A stretch of 64,000 bases of DNA, taken from the NCBI RefSeq assembly GCF_002749975.1, contig NZ_PEIG01000022.1, positions 1-64,000 on the forward strand, given 5' to 3'. The notes below the pieces were generated by a model. The model saw nothing but the letters and a program-made list of their open reading frames with translations, was not told the origin of the DNA and made no database searches. Each line of letters starts with the position of its first letter. Position 1 is the stretch's first letter. The translations under genes were made by a program, and so were the position numbers. This stretch comes from Gloeocapsopsis sp. IPPAS B-1203 (lineage in GTDB: Bacteria > Cyanobacteriota > Cyanobacteriia > Cyanobacteriales > Chroococcidiopsidaceae). Of this stretch, positions 56,715 through 64,000 are shown piece by piece.

Positions 56715-58097
56715 CTATTTGCCATACCTGAATGTTTTCTGTTGTGAACTCTTGCGAGGTTGGTAAGTTGTTTCGTAGAGTTTACGTGGCATTGAATGTG
56801 GATATTTTAAATTTGATTGTTCCTCAGTTGGAGTTTCATAAAATGGATTTGCGTGATTTTTGGGATAGTTAAAGTCGTAAAGAACTTTTTGATTTTGTTG
56901 TGAGTTGATCCGACTCAACTTACCATTCGCGTGTGAAGGATGATAAAGATTGTCATTTGCAGGTTGCTGATAAGCAAAAGTAGGTTTTTGCTCAATTATG
57001 GAAGTTTCGTAGAATGTATCTAAATTTGACTGCGGTTGGTAACTAAAGTGTTTTTGATACGCCAAGTTGGGATTGGGCAAAATTTCTGAGAAAGCATTTT
57101 TCCAAGATTCTAATACTGGTTCAAAGTAACTTGAAGCTAGTCCAAAATGCCAAAGAGAACCTTGAAGGACAACAAACGCAAGGTAGAAATAGGCGTTAGC
57201 TAACCAAATTCGCGATGTCGGTTCAGGATTGCCTGGAGTATAAAAGTGTGGTAGGAGAAATAAATTGAACTGCGATCGCACTCCGTAAAACTCTTCTGGA
57301 TACACTAGTGTGTTAAATCCGCAATAAAACGCCCCAGCAAATCCCGCGATCGCTAACCCAAATAGCGAATACCCTAAAATAGCATTTCCAGAAAAGATAA
57401 AGCGCCGTTTTACCCAATCAAAAGGCTCTTGAGAAAGATGCCAAATTCCGCCTAGAATTAGCAGTAGACTTGCGTAGATATGACCGCCGACAACATCTTC
57501 TAAGTTATTTACAGCGAATAGATGAAGGATGCGATCGCCAATCACCAAGGGATTGAGTGTCGGATTTGTAACAACTCGCACTGCACCAACATTAGCATCG
57601 TACAAACCACCGAAAAACATTGCTTTAGCGGCAACAAGTAACGCACCTATTCCCAAGAAAATCAGGTGATTACCTAAAATAGCTCCCAATTTCTTAGGAT
57701 CGTCCCAGCTAAAATGATAGCGACGTGCTGGTAGTTTCTCATCTTCTAAGCTTGGGGCGACTTTAGTTCGGTGAAACCAAGTACCAAATCCAAAAACTAG
57801 CGATGAGATGATTAATACAACAGCAATTCTAAAATAAGGTTGGGTATCAATCGCTTGATTATTTAATACACCCCATCCTTGAGTTGCTAAGCGAGGTAGA
57901 AAAAATAACCTTTGCCCATACATTGGTTGTGTCGGAGAATATCGCGCAATCTCCCATAAAACCAACGCACCAACACCAAAACATACTATTGCTGCGTGTG
58001 CAATATGTGCAACAAGAAATGTTCCTGACAAGTTAATAAATCGGGCATTTCCAGCCCACCAAGGATACTTGACCTTGTTTTTGCTGGATGTTTGCAT
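56715..58097 (-). CDS. isiX: CP43/IsiA-like chlorophyll-binding antenna, IsiX-like, with extra C-terminal tail
   Basis: A 460-residue protein. Residues ~1-345 are a six-helix CP43'/IsiA-type antenna with helices at about 25-48, 88-107, 136-160, 203-222, 236-262 and 297-320. Candidate chlorophyll ligands include His31, His34, His144, His206, His220 and His317. The short loop between the last helices rules out PsbC. Residues ~346-460 form a hydrophilic tail with no membrane helix, so it is not an IsiA-PsaL fusion. The tail repeats aromatic/aliphatic-YET(S/P/T) at 362-366, 419-423 and 440-444. It converges with apcD4-apcB3. Role inferred: an accessory antenna under low light. Confidence 0.78.
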   Translation of the reverse strand: MQTSSKNKVKYPWWAGNARFINLSGTFLVAHIAHAAIVCFGVGALVLWEIARYSPTQPMYGQRLFFLPRLATQGWGVLNNQAIDTQPYFRIAVVLIISSLVFGFGTWFHRTKVAPSLEDEKLPARRYHFSWDDPKKLGAILGNHLIFLGIGALLVAAKAMFFGGLYDANVGAVRVVTNPTLNPLVIGDRILHLFAVNNLEDVVGGHIYASLLLILGGIWHLSQEPFDWVKRRFIFSGNAILGYSLFGLAIAGFAGAFYCGFNTLVYPEEFYGVRSQFNLFLLPHFYTPGNPEPTSRIWLANAYFYLAFVVLQGSLWHFGLASSYFEPVLESWKNAFSEILPNPNLAYQKHFSYQPQSNLDTFYETSIIEQKPTFAYQQPANDNLYHPSHANGKLSRINSQQNQKVLYDFNYPKNHANPFYETPTEEQSNLKYPHSMPRKLYETTYQPRKSSQQKTFRYGK

Positions 58098-58316
58098 CTT
58101 ATTTAAAGCCTCAGTTTCAAAGGTTTCCTAGTCAATTACAAGAGCGTTCCGAGGAAATCCCACCTGACAAAACTGTTACAAACTTTGACCAAATAGTAAA
58201 AATCCTATTTAGTGTCATTATTATGAGCTATGAGAAATATCGCAATTGATTGCAGTATTTTGTAACCTTATGCAATTTTTTGTAATCTAAACAATTGGCT
58301 AAAAGCTAATCGCTAT

Positions 58317-59774
58317 TCAACACTGCCGCAATCGAGTCAACAGTATCACAATCTCATCAATTGTTTGGCGAATTTCTGCTGCTGGTAAATTCGATTGATT
58401 CACAAGAATACTAAAAATCAATGGTTCATAACTAGTCGCATTGAGATATCCTGATAAAGTAACAATACCGCTCATTGAACCAGTTTTGGCTTGGAGAATG
58501 CCTTGCGCGGGGGTGTTCTGAAAGCGACTTTTCAAAGTACCACTGATTCCTGCAACTGGTAAGGAATTACGGTAGACAGTGGAACTCGCCATAACTCTTA
58601 ATGTTTGCACTAAAGCTTCTGGACTCGCCAGATTATGACGCGACAATCCCGATCCATCTGCTAATACATAACTATTGGGATTGACACCTAATGTTGTTAA
58701 GGTATTGCTGACAATCTCTAAACCATTATGATCTGTAGAGTCGCTACTTGTTGCGATCGCCTCTGGCGCGGCGCTACGCGCAATTATTCTCAATAGTGCC
58801 TCAGCATAGAGATTATTACTATTCTGGTTTGTCTCAATTAAAAGTTGGGCTAGCGGTGGTGATGTGATTGCAGCGAGTTCCTGCGCATTTTCCTGACTCG
58901 AACGAGTGATAACTAATTGCTGAGTTGTAATCCCTGCATTTGCTAACGCAAGACGAAAACGCCGTAAAAAATGTGCTGTCGGTTCAACAACTGCTAAACT
59001 GACTGATTGCGGTTCAGCATCAACACTCAAGTTCCCTTTTATCTGAAGTACTGTACCTTTTAAGTCGCGGCTGACACTCGTTGTTGACGTTTCCTCTGCA
59101 GAAACTGTAACAGTCTCATTTTCAACGCGCCACCATACCGCTTCAGCAGGATCAGTCCATTGTATTCTTAAGGGTTGACCGATCTGTTGCGGCAATAATT
59201 TTAGCTCTACCGCATTTTGATTCAAAATAAAGTTACCAAATGGCGCACCATAATCTGCTTGAATATCTTCCCATTCCCAAGTAGGATTTACAACCGCACC
59301 CTGAAAGTAACTATCTTCTGCAATGAGTTGGTTAACTTGACGAATACCACGCCAACTTAACTGTTGAACTAATTCTTGTAGCTGAGTGTTGGTAAAACTA
59401 GGATCTCCGCGTCCGACTATCCGTAAATTGTCACTACTGCCATAAACTGAGGTACGAATTTGAAATTGCGAACCCAATCGCTGCAAAGCGGCTGCAGTTG
59501 TAAATAATTTGGTATTGGAAGCTGGAATGAAAAACTTTTGCGCATCTCGGCTATAGAGGTTTTGTGCAGAAGACAATGTTTGGATGGAAATGCCCCAGCG
59601 CAACCGACTAAATTGAGGACGATTAGTGATATTCTCAATCGCTGTCGCAACTTGTGCAGGGCAAAGCTGTTGGAGAGATTGCTGTTTAACTGCACTTTGT
59701 GTTTGGGCAATTGCAGATTTGATACCGAATTGAGCAAAAAATAGGAGTAATAAGCTAATATACTTAAGCTTCAC
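58317..59774 (-). CDS. dacB: D-alanyl-D-alanine carboxypeptidase/endopeptidase (PBP4 type)
   Basis: A 485-residue penicillin-binding protein of the DacB/PBP4 (S13) family. It has a signal peptide (1-24), the SxxK nucleophile motif in PASNTKLF, the SxN motif in QNSNNLYAE, and KTG in AKTGSMSG near the C-terminus. The long insert between SxxK and SxN is typical of the family. It trims or hydrolyses peptidoglycan cross-links in the periplasm. Transcribed alone. Confidence 0.92.
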   Translation of the reverse strand: MKLKYISLLLLFFAQFGIKSAIAQTQSAVKQQSLQQLCPAQVATAIENITNRPQFSRLRWGISIQTLSSAQNLYSRDAQKFFIPASNTKLFTTAAALQRLGSQFQIRTSVYGSSDNLRIVGRGDPSFTNTQLQELVQQLSWRGIRQVNQLIAEDSYFQGAVVNPTWEWEDIQADYGAPFGNFILNQNAVELKLLPQQIGQPLRIQWTDPAEAVWWRVENETVTVSAEETSTTSVSRDLKGTVLQIKGNLSVDAEPQSVSLAVVEPTAHFLRRFRLALANAGITTQQLVITRSSQENAQELAAITSPPLAQLLIETNQNSNNLYAEALLRIIARSAAPEAIATSSDSTDHNGLEIVSNTLTTLGVNPNSYVLADGSGLSRHNLASPEALVQTLRVMASSTVYRNSLPVAGISGTLKSRFQNTPAQGILQAKTGSMSGIVTLSGYLNATSYEPLIFSILVNQSNLPAAEIRQTIDEIVILLTRLRQC

Positions 59775-59947
59775 GCGATCGCCATTACTGATAGTTGGAC
59801 AAATTCATTTTGTGAGTATGCCACGAACCTGCAGCAATTTCTGCGATTTCTACATGAATAAATTAGAGTAAAGTTTGACGCGAAAACTGCTGCGATCGCA
59901 AAGTAGTAAAATTTTGTGTATTTCAGTAGCTGTAATTTGTAGCAATT

Positions 59948-60634
59948 ATGGGAATACTACGACGAAATTACAAAAAACATCATACAGACACTCAATTGTA
60001 TTCAAGAAGTTCAAATAGATTTTTATCAAAAGTTGCGATCGCACTTTCTACATTGGCAATGATCTTTAGTTCCCTGACACTCGCCCGAGTGTTTACGCTC
60101 CAACGCGAAGTAGAATCCTTGGAAGATTCGATGCGGCGATTAACCACTCTACCATCACCAGTTCCCCCTCCTAACTTACCTGATACAACAGATAGCAATA
60201 TCTCAACACCGCCACCAGTTGTCGCACCGTATTCTACTACAGCACCGTCACCTACAAGGACACTACCACCAGGTCAGTTTGTACAGTCTGCTTTAAACAA
60301 TCAAGGGCAAGTCGAATTATTACAAGTGAACCGAAGCCCTCATCAAGCTAATGTTGTCAATGTGCAAATACGCATCCGTGCGCTAAAACTTAATATTCCC
60401 ATGTCAGAATACATTGACTTGAGTAATACAACAGCACGCAATCCGACAACAAATGAAACTTATAAAGCGATTAGTGGTGAATCAACAGGTATTGTATCTT
60501 TGGGTGCAATGCAAAGTGCTAATCAACCTGTGGTTGACGCTTATGTATGGTTACAAGTACCAACACAGATAGAAGTAATTGACATTTATATCCCTAACAC
60601 TGAACCTTTTGAGCATGTACCAATTGCAAGTTAA
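59948..60634 (+). CDS. membrane-anchored protein of unknown function
   Basis: A 228-residue protein. A basic N-terminus and one membrane helix (about 28-49) are followed by a short coil (REVESLEDSMRRL), a Pro/Ser/Thr-rich linker and a ~120-residue beta-rich domain (NNQGQVELLQVNR ... VWLQVPTQIEVIDIYIP). No family is recognised. The length and the single anchor suggest a periplasmic or outer-leaflet protein. Confidence 0.6.
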   Translation: MGILRRNYKKHHTDTQLYSRSSNRFLSKVAIALSTLAMIFSSLTLARVFTLQREVESLEDSMRRLTTLPSPVPPPNLPDTTDSNISTPPPVVAPYSTTAPSPTRTLPPGQFVQSALNNQGQVELLQVNRSPHQANVVNVQIRIRALKLNIPMSEYIDLSNTTARNPTTNETYKAISGESTGIVSLGAMQSANQPVVDAYVWLQVPTQIEVIDIYIPNTEPFEHVPIAS

Positions 60635-60659
60635 ACAGATGTCCGGCATAAATAACTAA

Positions 60660-60716
60660 AGCCCGCAGACTTCAGTCTGGGGCTACACATAAGTGTGCCT
60701 GCGCACACTGTTTGCT
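60660..60716. repeat. dispersed palindromic repeat, copy E (partial)
   Basis: It holds AAAGCCCGCAGACT/AGTCTGGGGCT and GTGTGC-CT-GCGCACAC, corresponding to the first two hairpins of copies A and B. In the second hairpin both arms differ from copy A (GTGTAC/GTACAC) yet still pair. The rest of the element is absent. It lies between two convergent genes. Confidence 0.6.
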
Positions 60717-60733
60717 ATGTTCCTAGGCAATTT

Positions 60734-62671
60734 TTACACTTTAGTGCCACACTCTGGACAGAATTTGTTGGTAGTGACGTTCTTTGCACCACAATTGCTG
60801 CAATAAATAAGTTCCGCCACTGTGTCCTCCTTTGGGCGTTCCGGTAAGCCAAGCATTTGGGCATTGCTTTTACCAGGAGCAACCATTGGATAGCAATTCT
60901 CATCTCTGGTAACATGAGCATCGACTAACACCGGACCATCATGCGCTAACATTTCGGCGATCGCATCTTGTAATTGATCGCGACTGTGAATGACTATCCC
61001 CTTAATACCATACGCTTTTGCCAGCAACTCAAAATCTGGCATTGATGGTTCCATATTTGAAGAAGAGTAACGTTCGCCATAAAATGCTTGTTGCCACTGG
61101 CGCACCATACCTTGCCAACCATTATTAATAATGATGGTCTTGACATTTATCCCATATTGTGCAAGTGTACCCAACTCTTGAAGATTCATCTGGAAACTTG
61201 CATCGCCACTGATACAAATCACTTGCTCGTGGGGTAACGCGACTTTTGCACCAATAGCAGCAGGTAAACCATAGCCCATAGTTCCCAATCCCGCACTTGA
61301 AATCCAGCGACGCGGACCATTTTTCAAAAATTGTGCGGACCACATTTGATGCTGACCAACATCTGTGGTGTAGTAAGCGTCTGGAGCTTGACGACCAACT
61401 TCAAAAATGACTTCTTGAGGTGCAATACTATGCTCGTGATGAGGTACGACTAATGGATAGTCTTCGCGCCAGCGGTTAATCCGATTAAGCCATTCTTGGG
61501 TTTGATTAGGTGTACCAGAAATTCGCACAGCTTGAATGCGTCGCAACAATTCCTTCAGGACATTGCGCACATCACCAACAATGGGGACATCCGGTGTGCG
61601 ATTTTTACCAACTTCTGCCGGATCGATATCAACGTGAATAACTTTAGCGTGCGAGGCGAATTCGTCTAACTTCCCTGTAACGCGATCGTCAAATCTTGCA
61701 CCAACACAAATTAGTAGATCGCACTCGCTTACTGCAAAATTTGCATAAGCTGTGCCGTGCATCCCCAACATTCCTAACGCTAGTGGATGGTGTTCGTCAA
61801 ACGCACCAATTCCCATCAATGTTGTTGTTACGGGAATATGAAATAATTCTGCAAGTTGTTTCACCTCAGCGTGTGCATTAGCTGCGATCGCACCACCACC
61901 GACATACAATAATGGCTGTCGTGCCTGACGAATTAAGTCAATTGCTTGCACGATTTGTCGAGGGTTCCCTTTCACTGTAGGGCGATACCCTGGTAACTTG
62001 ACACTTCCTGGTTCGACAGGAACATAGTCAAACTCTTCTAACCCGACATCTTTGGGAACGTCAATCAAAACAGGTCCTGGGCGTCCACTACCTGCAATAT
62101 AAAATGCTTCGGCGACAATTCGCGCCATATCTTTAGGATCGCGCACGACATATGAGTGCTTAACTATTGGTAAAGTAATCCCATAAATATCAGTTTCCTG
62201 AAATGCATCCGTACCAATTGCTGCCCGCGCGACTTGCCCTGTAATAATCACCATCGGAATTGAGTCCATATGGGCTGTGGCGATTCCTGTCACTAAGTTC
62301 GTCGCCCCTGGACCTGAAGTACCAAAGCAAACTCCAACTTTCCCTGTAGCACGCGCATAGCCATCTGCTGCATGAGCTGCACCTTGTTCGTGTCTTACCA
62401 AAATGTGCTGAATTCCCCCAGCAGCTTCGGCGCGATACAGTTCGTCGTAAATTGGCAGAATTGCCCCACCAGGATAACCAAAAATATGGGTGACACCATG
62501 ACGTTTGAGACTGTCAATGAGGGCATAACCGCCTGTTGCCCGTTGTGGTGCTGTAACTGGTACTGCTGAGACTTCTGGCTTGAGCAGAGGTTCAGCTTCT
62601 AAGGATATATTGTTTGATCGCGACTCTTCATAGGGAACGCTTCGTGAACGCACTGGTAAAACCTCACGCAA
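60734..62671 (-). CDS. ilvB: acetolactate synthase large subunit with C-terminal zinc ribbon
   Basis: A 645-residue ThDP-dependent enzyme that condenses pyruvate (or pyruvate and 2-oxobutyrate) in branched-chain amino acid synthesis. It has the ThDP catalytic Glu region [32 protein letters not shown]-region [17 protein letters not shown], and the ThDP-Mg motif [29 protein letters not shown]. The last ~25 residues add CSNC-x10-CPEC, a zinc ribbon not part of the catalytic fold. The frame starts at a TTG (62671); a GTG at 62650 is an alternative. The regulatory subunit ilvN is not in the window. Confidence 0.93.
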   Translation of the reverse strand: MREVLPVRSRSVPYEESRSNNISLEAEPLLKPEVSAVPVTAPQRATGGYALIDSLKRHGVTHIFGYPGGAILPIYDELYRAEAAGGIQHILVRHEQGAAHAADGYARATGKVGVCFGTSGPGATNLVTGIATAHMDSIPMVIITGQVARAAIGTDAFQETDIYGITLPIVKHSYVVRDPKDMARIVAEAFYIAGSGRPGPVLIDVPKDVGLEEFDYVPVEPGSVKLPGYRPTVKGNPRQIVQAIDLIRQARQPLLYVGGGAIAANAHAEVKQLAELFHIPVTTTLMGIGAFDEHHPLALGMLGMHGTAYANFAVSECDLLICVGARFDDRVTGKLDEFASHAKVIHVDIDPAEVGKNRTPDVPIVGDVRNVLKELLRRIQAVRISGTPNQTQEWLNRINRWREDYPLVVPHHEHSIAPQEVIFEVGRQAPDAYYTTDVGQHQMWSAQFLKNGPRRWISSAGLGTMGYGLPAAIGAKVALPHEQVICISGDASFQMNLQELGTLAQYGINVKTIIINNGWQGMVRQWQQAFYGERYSSSNMEPSMPDFELLAKAYGIKGIVIHSRDQLQDAIAEMLAHDGPVLVDAHVTRDENCYPMVAPGKSNAQMLGLPERPKEDTVAELIYCSNCGAKNVTTNKFCPECGTKV

Positions 62672-62923
62672 TAGCTAACTTGGTCGGGTTTGCTTTTGTA
62701 TTTTAAAATGCATTTTAACTCGAATTTCTATTCTAATCTTCAGTAGAATTGTTGTGTTTACATATTAGAAAAAATACTTGTAAATAAAAATAAATATTTC
62801 TTCTCACATTTATATCGATAGACAGAACACGCAAGATTTGATCAAACCAAAATTTTATTATCCTTCTTTCTTCTCGACTCCTCTAGCATTGCACCACGCA
62901 AATACCTTGAAAGCACAACAAGC

Positions 62924-64000
62924 TCACAAAGCATCTCGCAACACGCGGCGAGTATTTTTCCAAGCCCAAAACCCAACAATAATCACAAAAAGACTCATAC
63001 CCAAAAGCACAGTGCGCAAACCTAAGGCATCTGCCAAAGGTCCTGTAATTGCTAGTGGCAAACTTAAGGCAATATTGACTGCATTGTTTTGAAACCCAAA
63101 CACTTTACCATGCATTTCTGGAGGAGTTTGCTGTTGAATTAATGTTTGCATTGGGACGCCAATCAATGATGCACCTAAGCCGAGCAAAGCACTCAATCCC
63201 AATCCTAGCGGCAAATTACTTATAAAAGTAAATACAGCAAGAACAAATGCCATACTTAAGAATCCATACAAAGGCAAAGGTTTATGGTGAAAGCGATCGC
63301 CCCAGTGTCCTAAAATTCCAGCACCCAAAGCCATCCCTACACCAGAAGCAGCCAATAAAAAACCAAATTGTGTTTCTCTTAAACCAATTTCTGCAGCAAG
63401 TTCAATTGTTAACACTGTTAATGCAGCAAATACCGAATATAAAAGTGTTAATTGCAACATGGCATTCCATATTAAGCGATTGCGTTGCAGATAGCGTAAG
63501 CCTGCTTTAAAGTCACTCCAAGGGTGAACTGTTGTTACCTTAATGTCCTGAGATTTTTTTTCTCTAATGGTGACAAGTTGCATAATGACACCAGAAAGTA
63601 AATACAAGCTACCAACTAACAATTCTCTACCATATTCAATGCGCCAGTTACGAGCCAAACTCAACAAAGGTTCTCCGACAGCAAACCCCACAATTAAAGC
63701 TCCCATTGTCGTTGTTGCAAATAAAGCATTTGCCGCCATGAGATTCTCGCGCCTCACCAATAGCGGGATAACAGCTTGCTCTGCTGGTGCAAAAAACTGC
63801 GTCACTGTGGAGATAACGAACGTTAAAATTAATAAAATCGAAAACTCCCTTGGCAACCAAGGAATGGAAATTGTGAGAATGCCACGAATTATGTCTGCTG
63901 CAACCAAGACAGGTTTTTTGCGGTAGCGATCGACAAAAATTCCACCAGCCGAGCCAAAGAAAATTGCTGGTAGTGTGAAAGCAAGCATGAGTGTCGATCG
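62924..64000 (-). CDS. MFS transporter, N-terminus cut by window edge
   Basis: About 359 residues of a major-facilitator protein. The frame is open to the window end, and sequence before the first Met (63988) still reads as TM sequence, so the true start is outside. It has the loop 2-3 motif GGIFVDRYRKKP and a second GILGHWGDRFHHKPL in the C-terminal half, as in DHA3-type efflux proteins. Substrate unknown. Confidence 0.85.
   Translation of the reverse strand, partial: RSTLMLAFTLPAIFFGSAGGIFVDRYRKKPVLVAADIIRGILTISIPWLPREFSILLILTFVISTVTQFFAPAEQAVIPLLVRRENLMAANALFATTTMGALIVGFAVGEPLLSLARNWRIEYGRELLVGSLYLLSGVIMQLVTIREKKSQDIKVTTVHPWSDFKAGLRYLQRNRLIWNAMLQLTLLYSVFAALTVLTIELAAEIGLRETQFGFLLAASGVGMALGAGILGHWGDRFHHKPLPLYGFLSMAFVLAVFTFISNLPLGLGLSALLGLGASLIGVPMQTLIQQQTPPEMHGKVFGFQNNAVNIALSLPLAITGPLADALGLRTVLLGMSLFVIIVGFWAWKNTRRVLRDAL

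Noticed and set aside
55382-58097. Reading the antenna cluster as a far-red (FaRLiP) cluster
   Set aside because: No psaA/psaB/psbA-type paralogues, no chlorophyll f synthase and no rfpABC regulators are in the window.
56715-58097. Calling the antenna psbC or an IsiA-PsaL fusion
   Set aside because: It lacks the large lumenal loop of CP43, and its C-terminal extension has no membrane helices as PsaL would.

Overview
The window is chromosomal DNA of a cyanobacterium. The octamer GCGATCGC (HIP1) recurs throughout, inside and between genes. Several genes are typical of cyanobacteria: allophycocyanin-type phycobiliproteins, an IsiA/CP43-like chlorophyll protein, DUF2555 next to coaBC, and DUF3352. 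The mix resembles coccoid Chroococcidiopsis/Gloeocapsopsis-type genomes, but that placement is only a guess. No rRNA, tRNA, CRISPR array or intact transposase was found.

Layout. 0.4-4.2 kb: a membrane zinc-metalloprotease-like DUF3267 protein, an MscS channel and a baeRF3 protein. 4.7-11.9 kb: two large exported phosphatases (an RTX-tailed 5'-nucleotidase/PhoA-like enzyme with a possible Pho box, and a Tat-exported PhoD). 12-14 kb: a small exported helical protein and a phospholipase D/cardiolipin-synthase gene split by a frameshift. 14-23 kb: mostly minus-strand envelope and stress-type genes (GH63 glucosidase, pentapeptide lipoprotein, SDR, fasciclin lipoprotein, lipoprotein methyltransferase, permease, small exported proteins). 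23.4-26.3 kb: a broken ion-channel gene, a hydrolase, and a convergent pair (small exported protein and trypsin-like protease) sharing an unusual propeptide-like motif. 27-35.4 kb: a degenerate receiver protein, a conserved membrane protein, a GNAT, a GT-C/TPR membrane protein and a hybrid histidine kinase. 36-52.8 kb: core genes (BtuF-like, hrcA, rhodanese, DUF3352, coaBC, esterase, putA, a nuclease-like protein, smc, a PRC-barrel protein). 53-54.7 kb: decayed accessory DNA, with hicB plus a truncated hicA and a multiply interrupted type ISP restriction-modification gene. 55.3-58.1 kb: two divergent allophycocyanin subunits facing a CP43-like antenna gene. 58.3-64 kb: PBP4, a membrane-anchored protein, ilvB with a zinc ribbon, and an MFS transporter cut by the window edge.

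The most notable system is apcD4-like / apcB3-like / isiX-like at 55.4-58.1 kb. It matches the low-light photoacclimation (LoLiP) gene set known from some cyanobacteria, where ApcD4/ApcB3 form far-red-absorbing allophycocyanin and IsiX is a chlorophyll-binding antenna. It lies next to decayed restriction and toxin-antitoxin genes, has a terminator-like hairpin between the two apc genes, and its IsiX carries an extra ~115-residue hydrophilic tail with a repeated aromatic-YET motif.

A second notable element is a family of ~163-bp TA-flanked palindromic repeats (two complete, one long, two partial copies). Their internal hairpins show compensatory base changes, and their ends carry AGGAGGT, which in one copy is placed as the Shine-Dalgarno sequence of the next gene. 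Functions and start sites are inferred from sequence reading alone; no database search was run.
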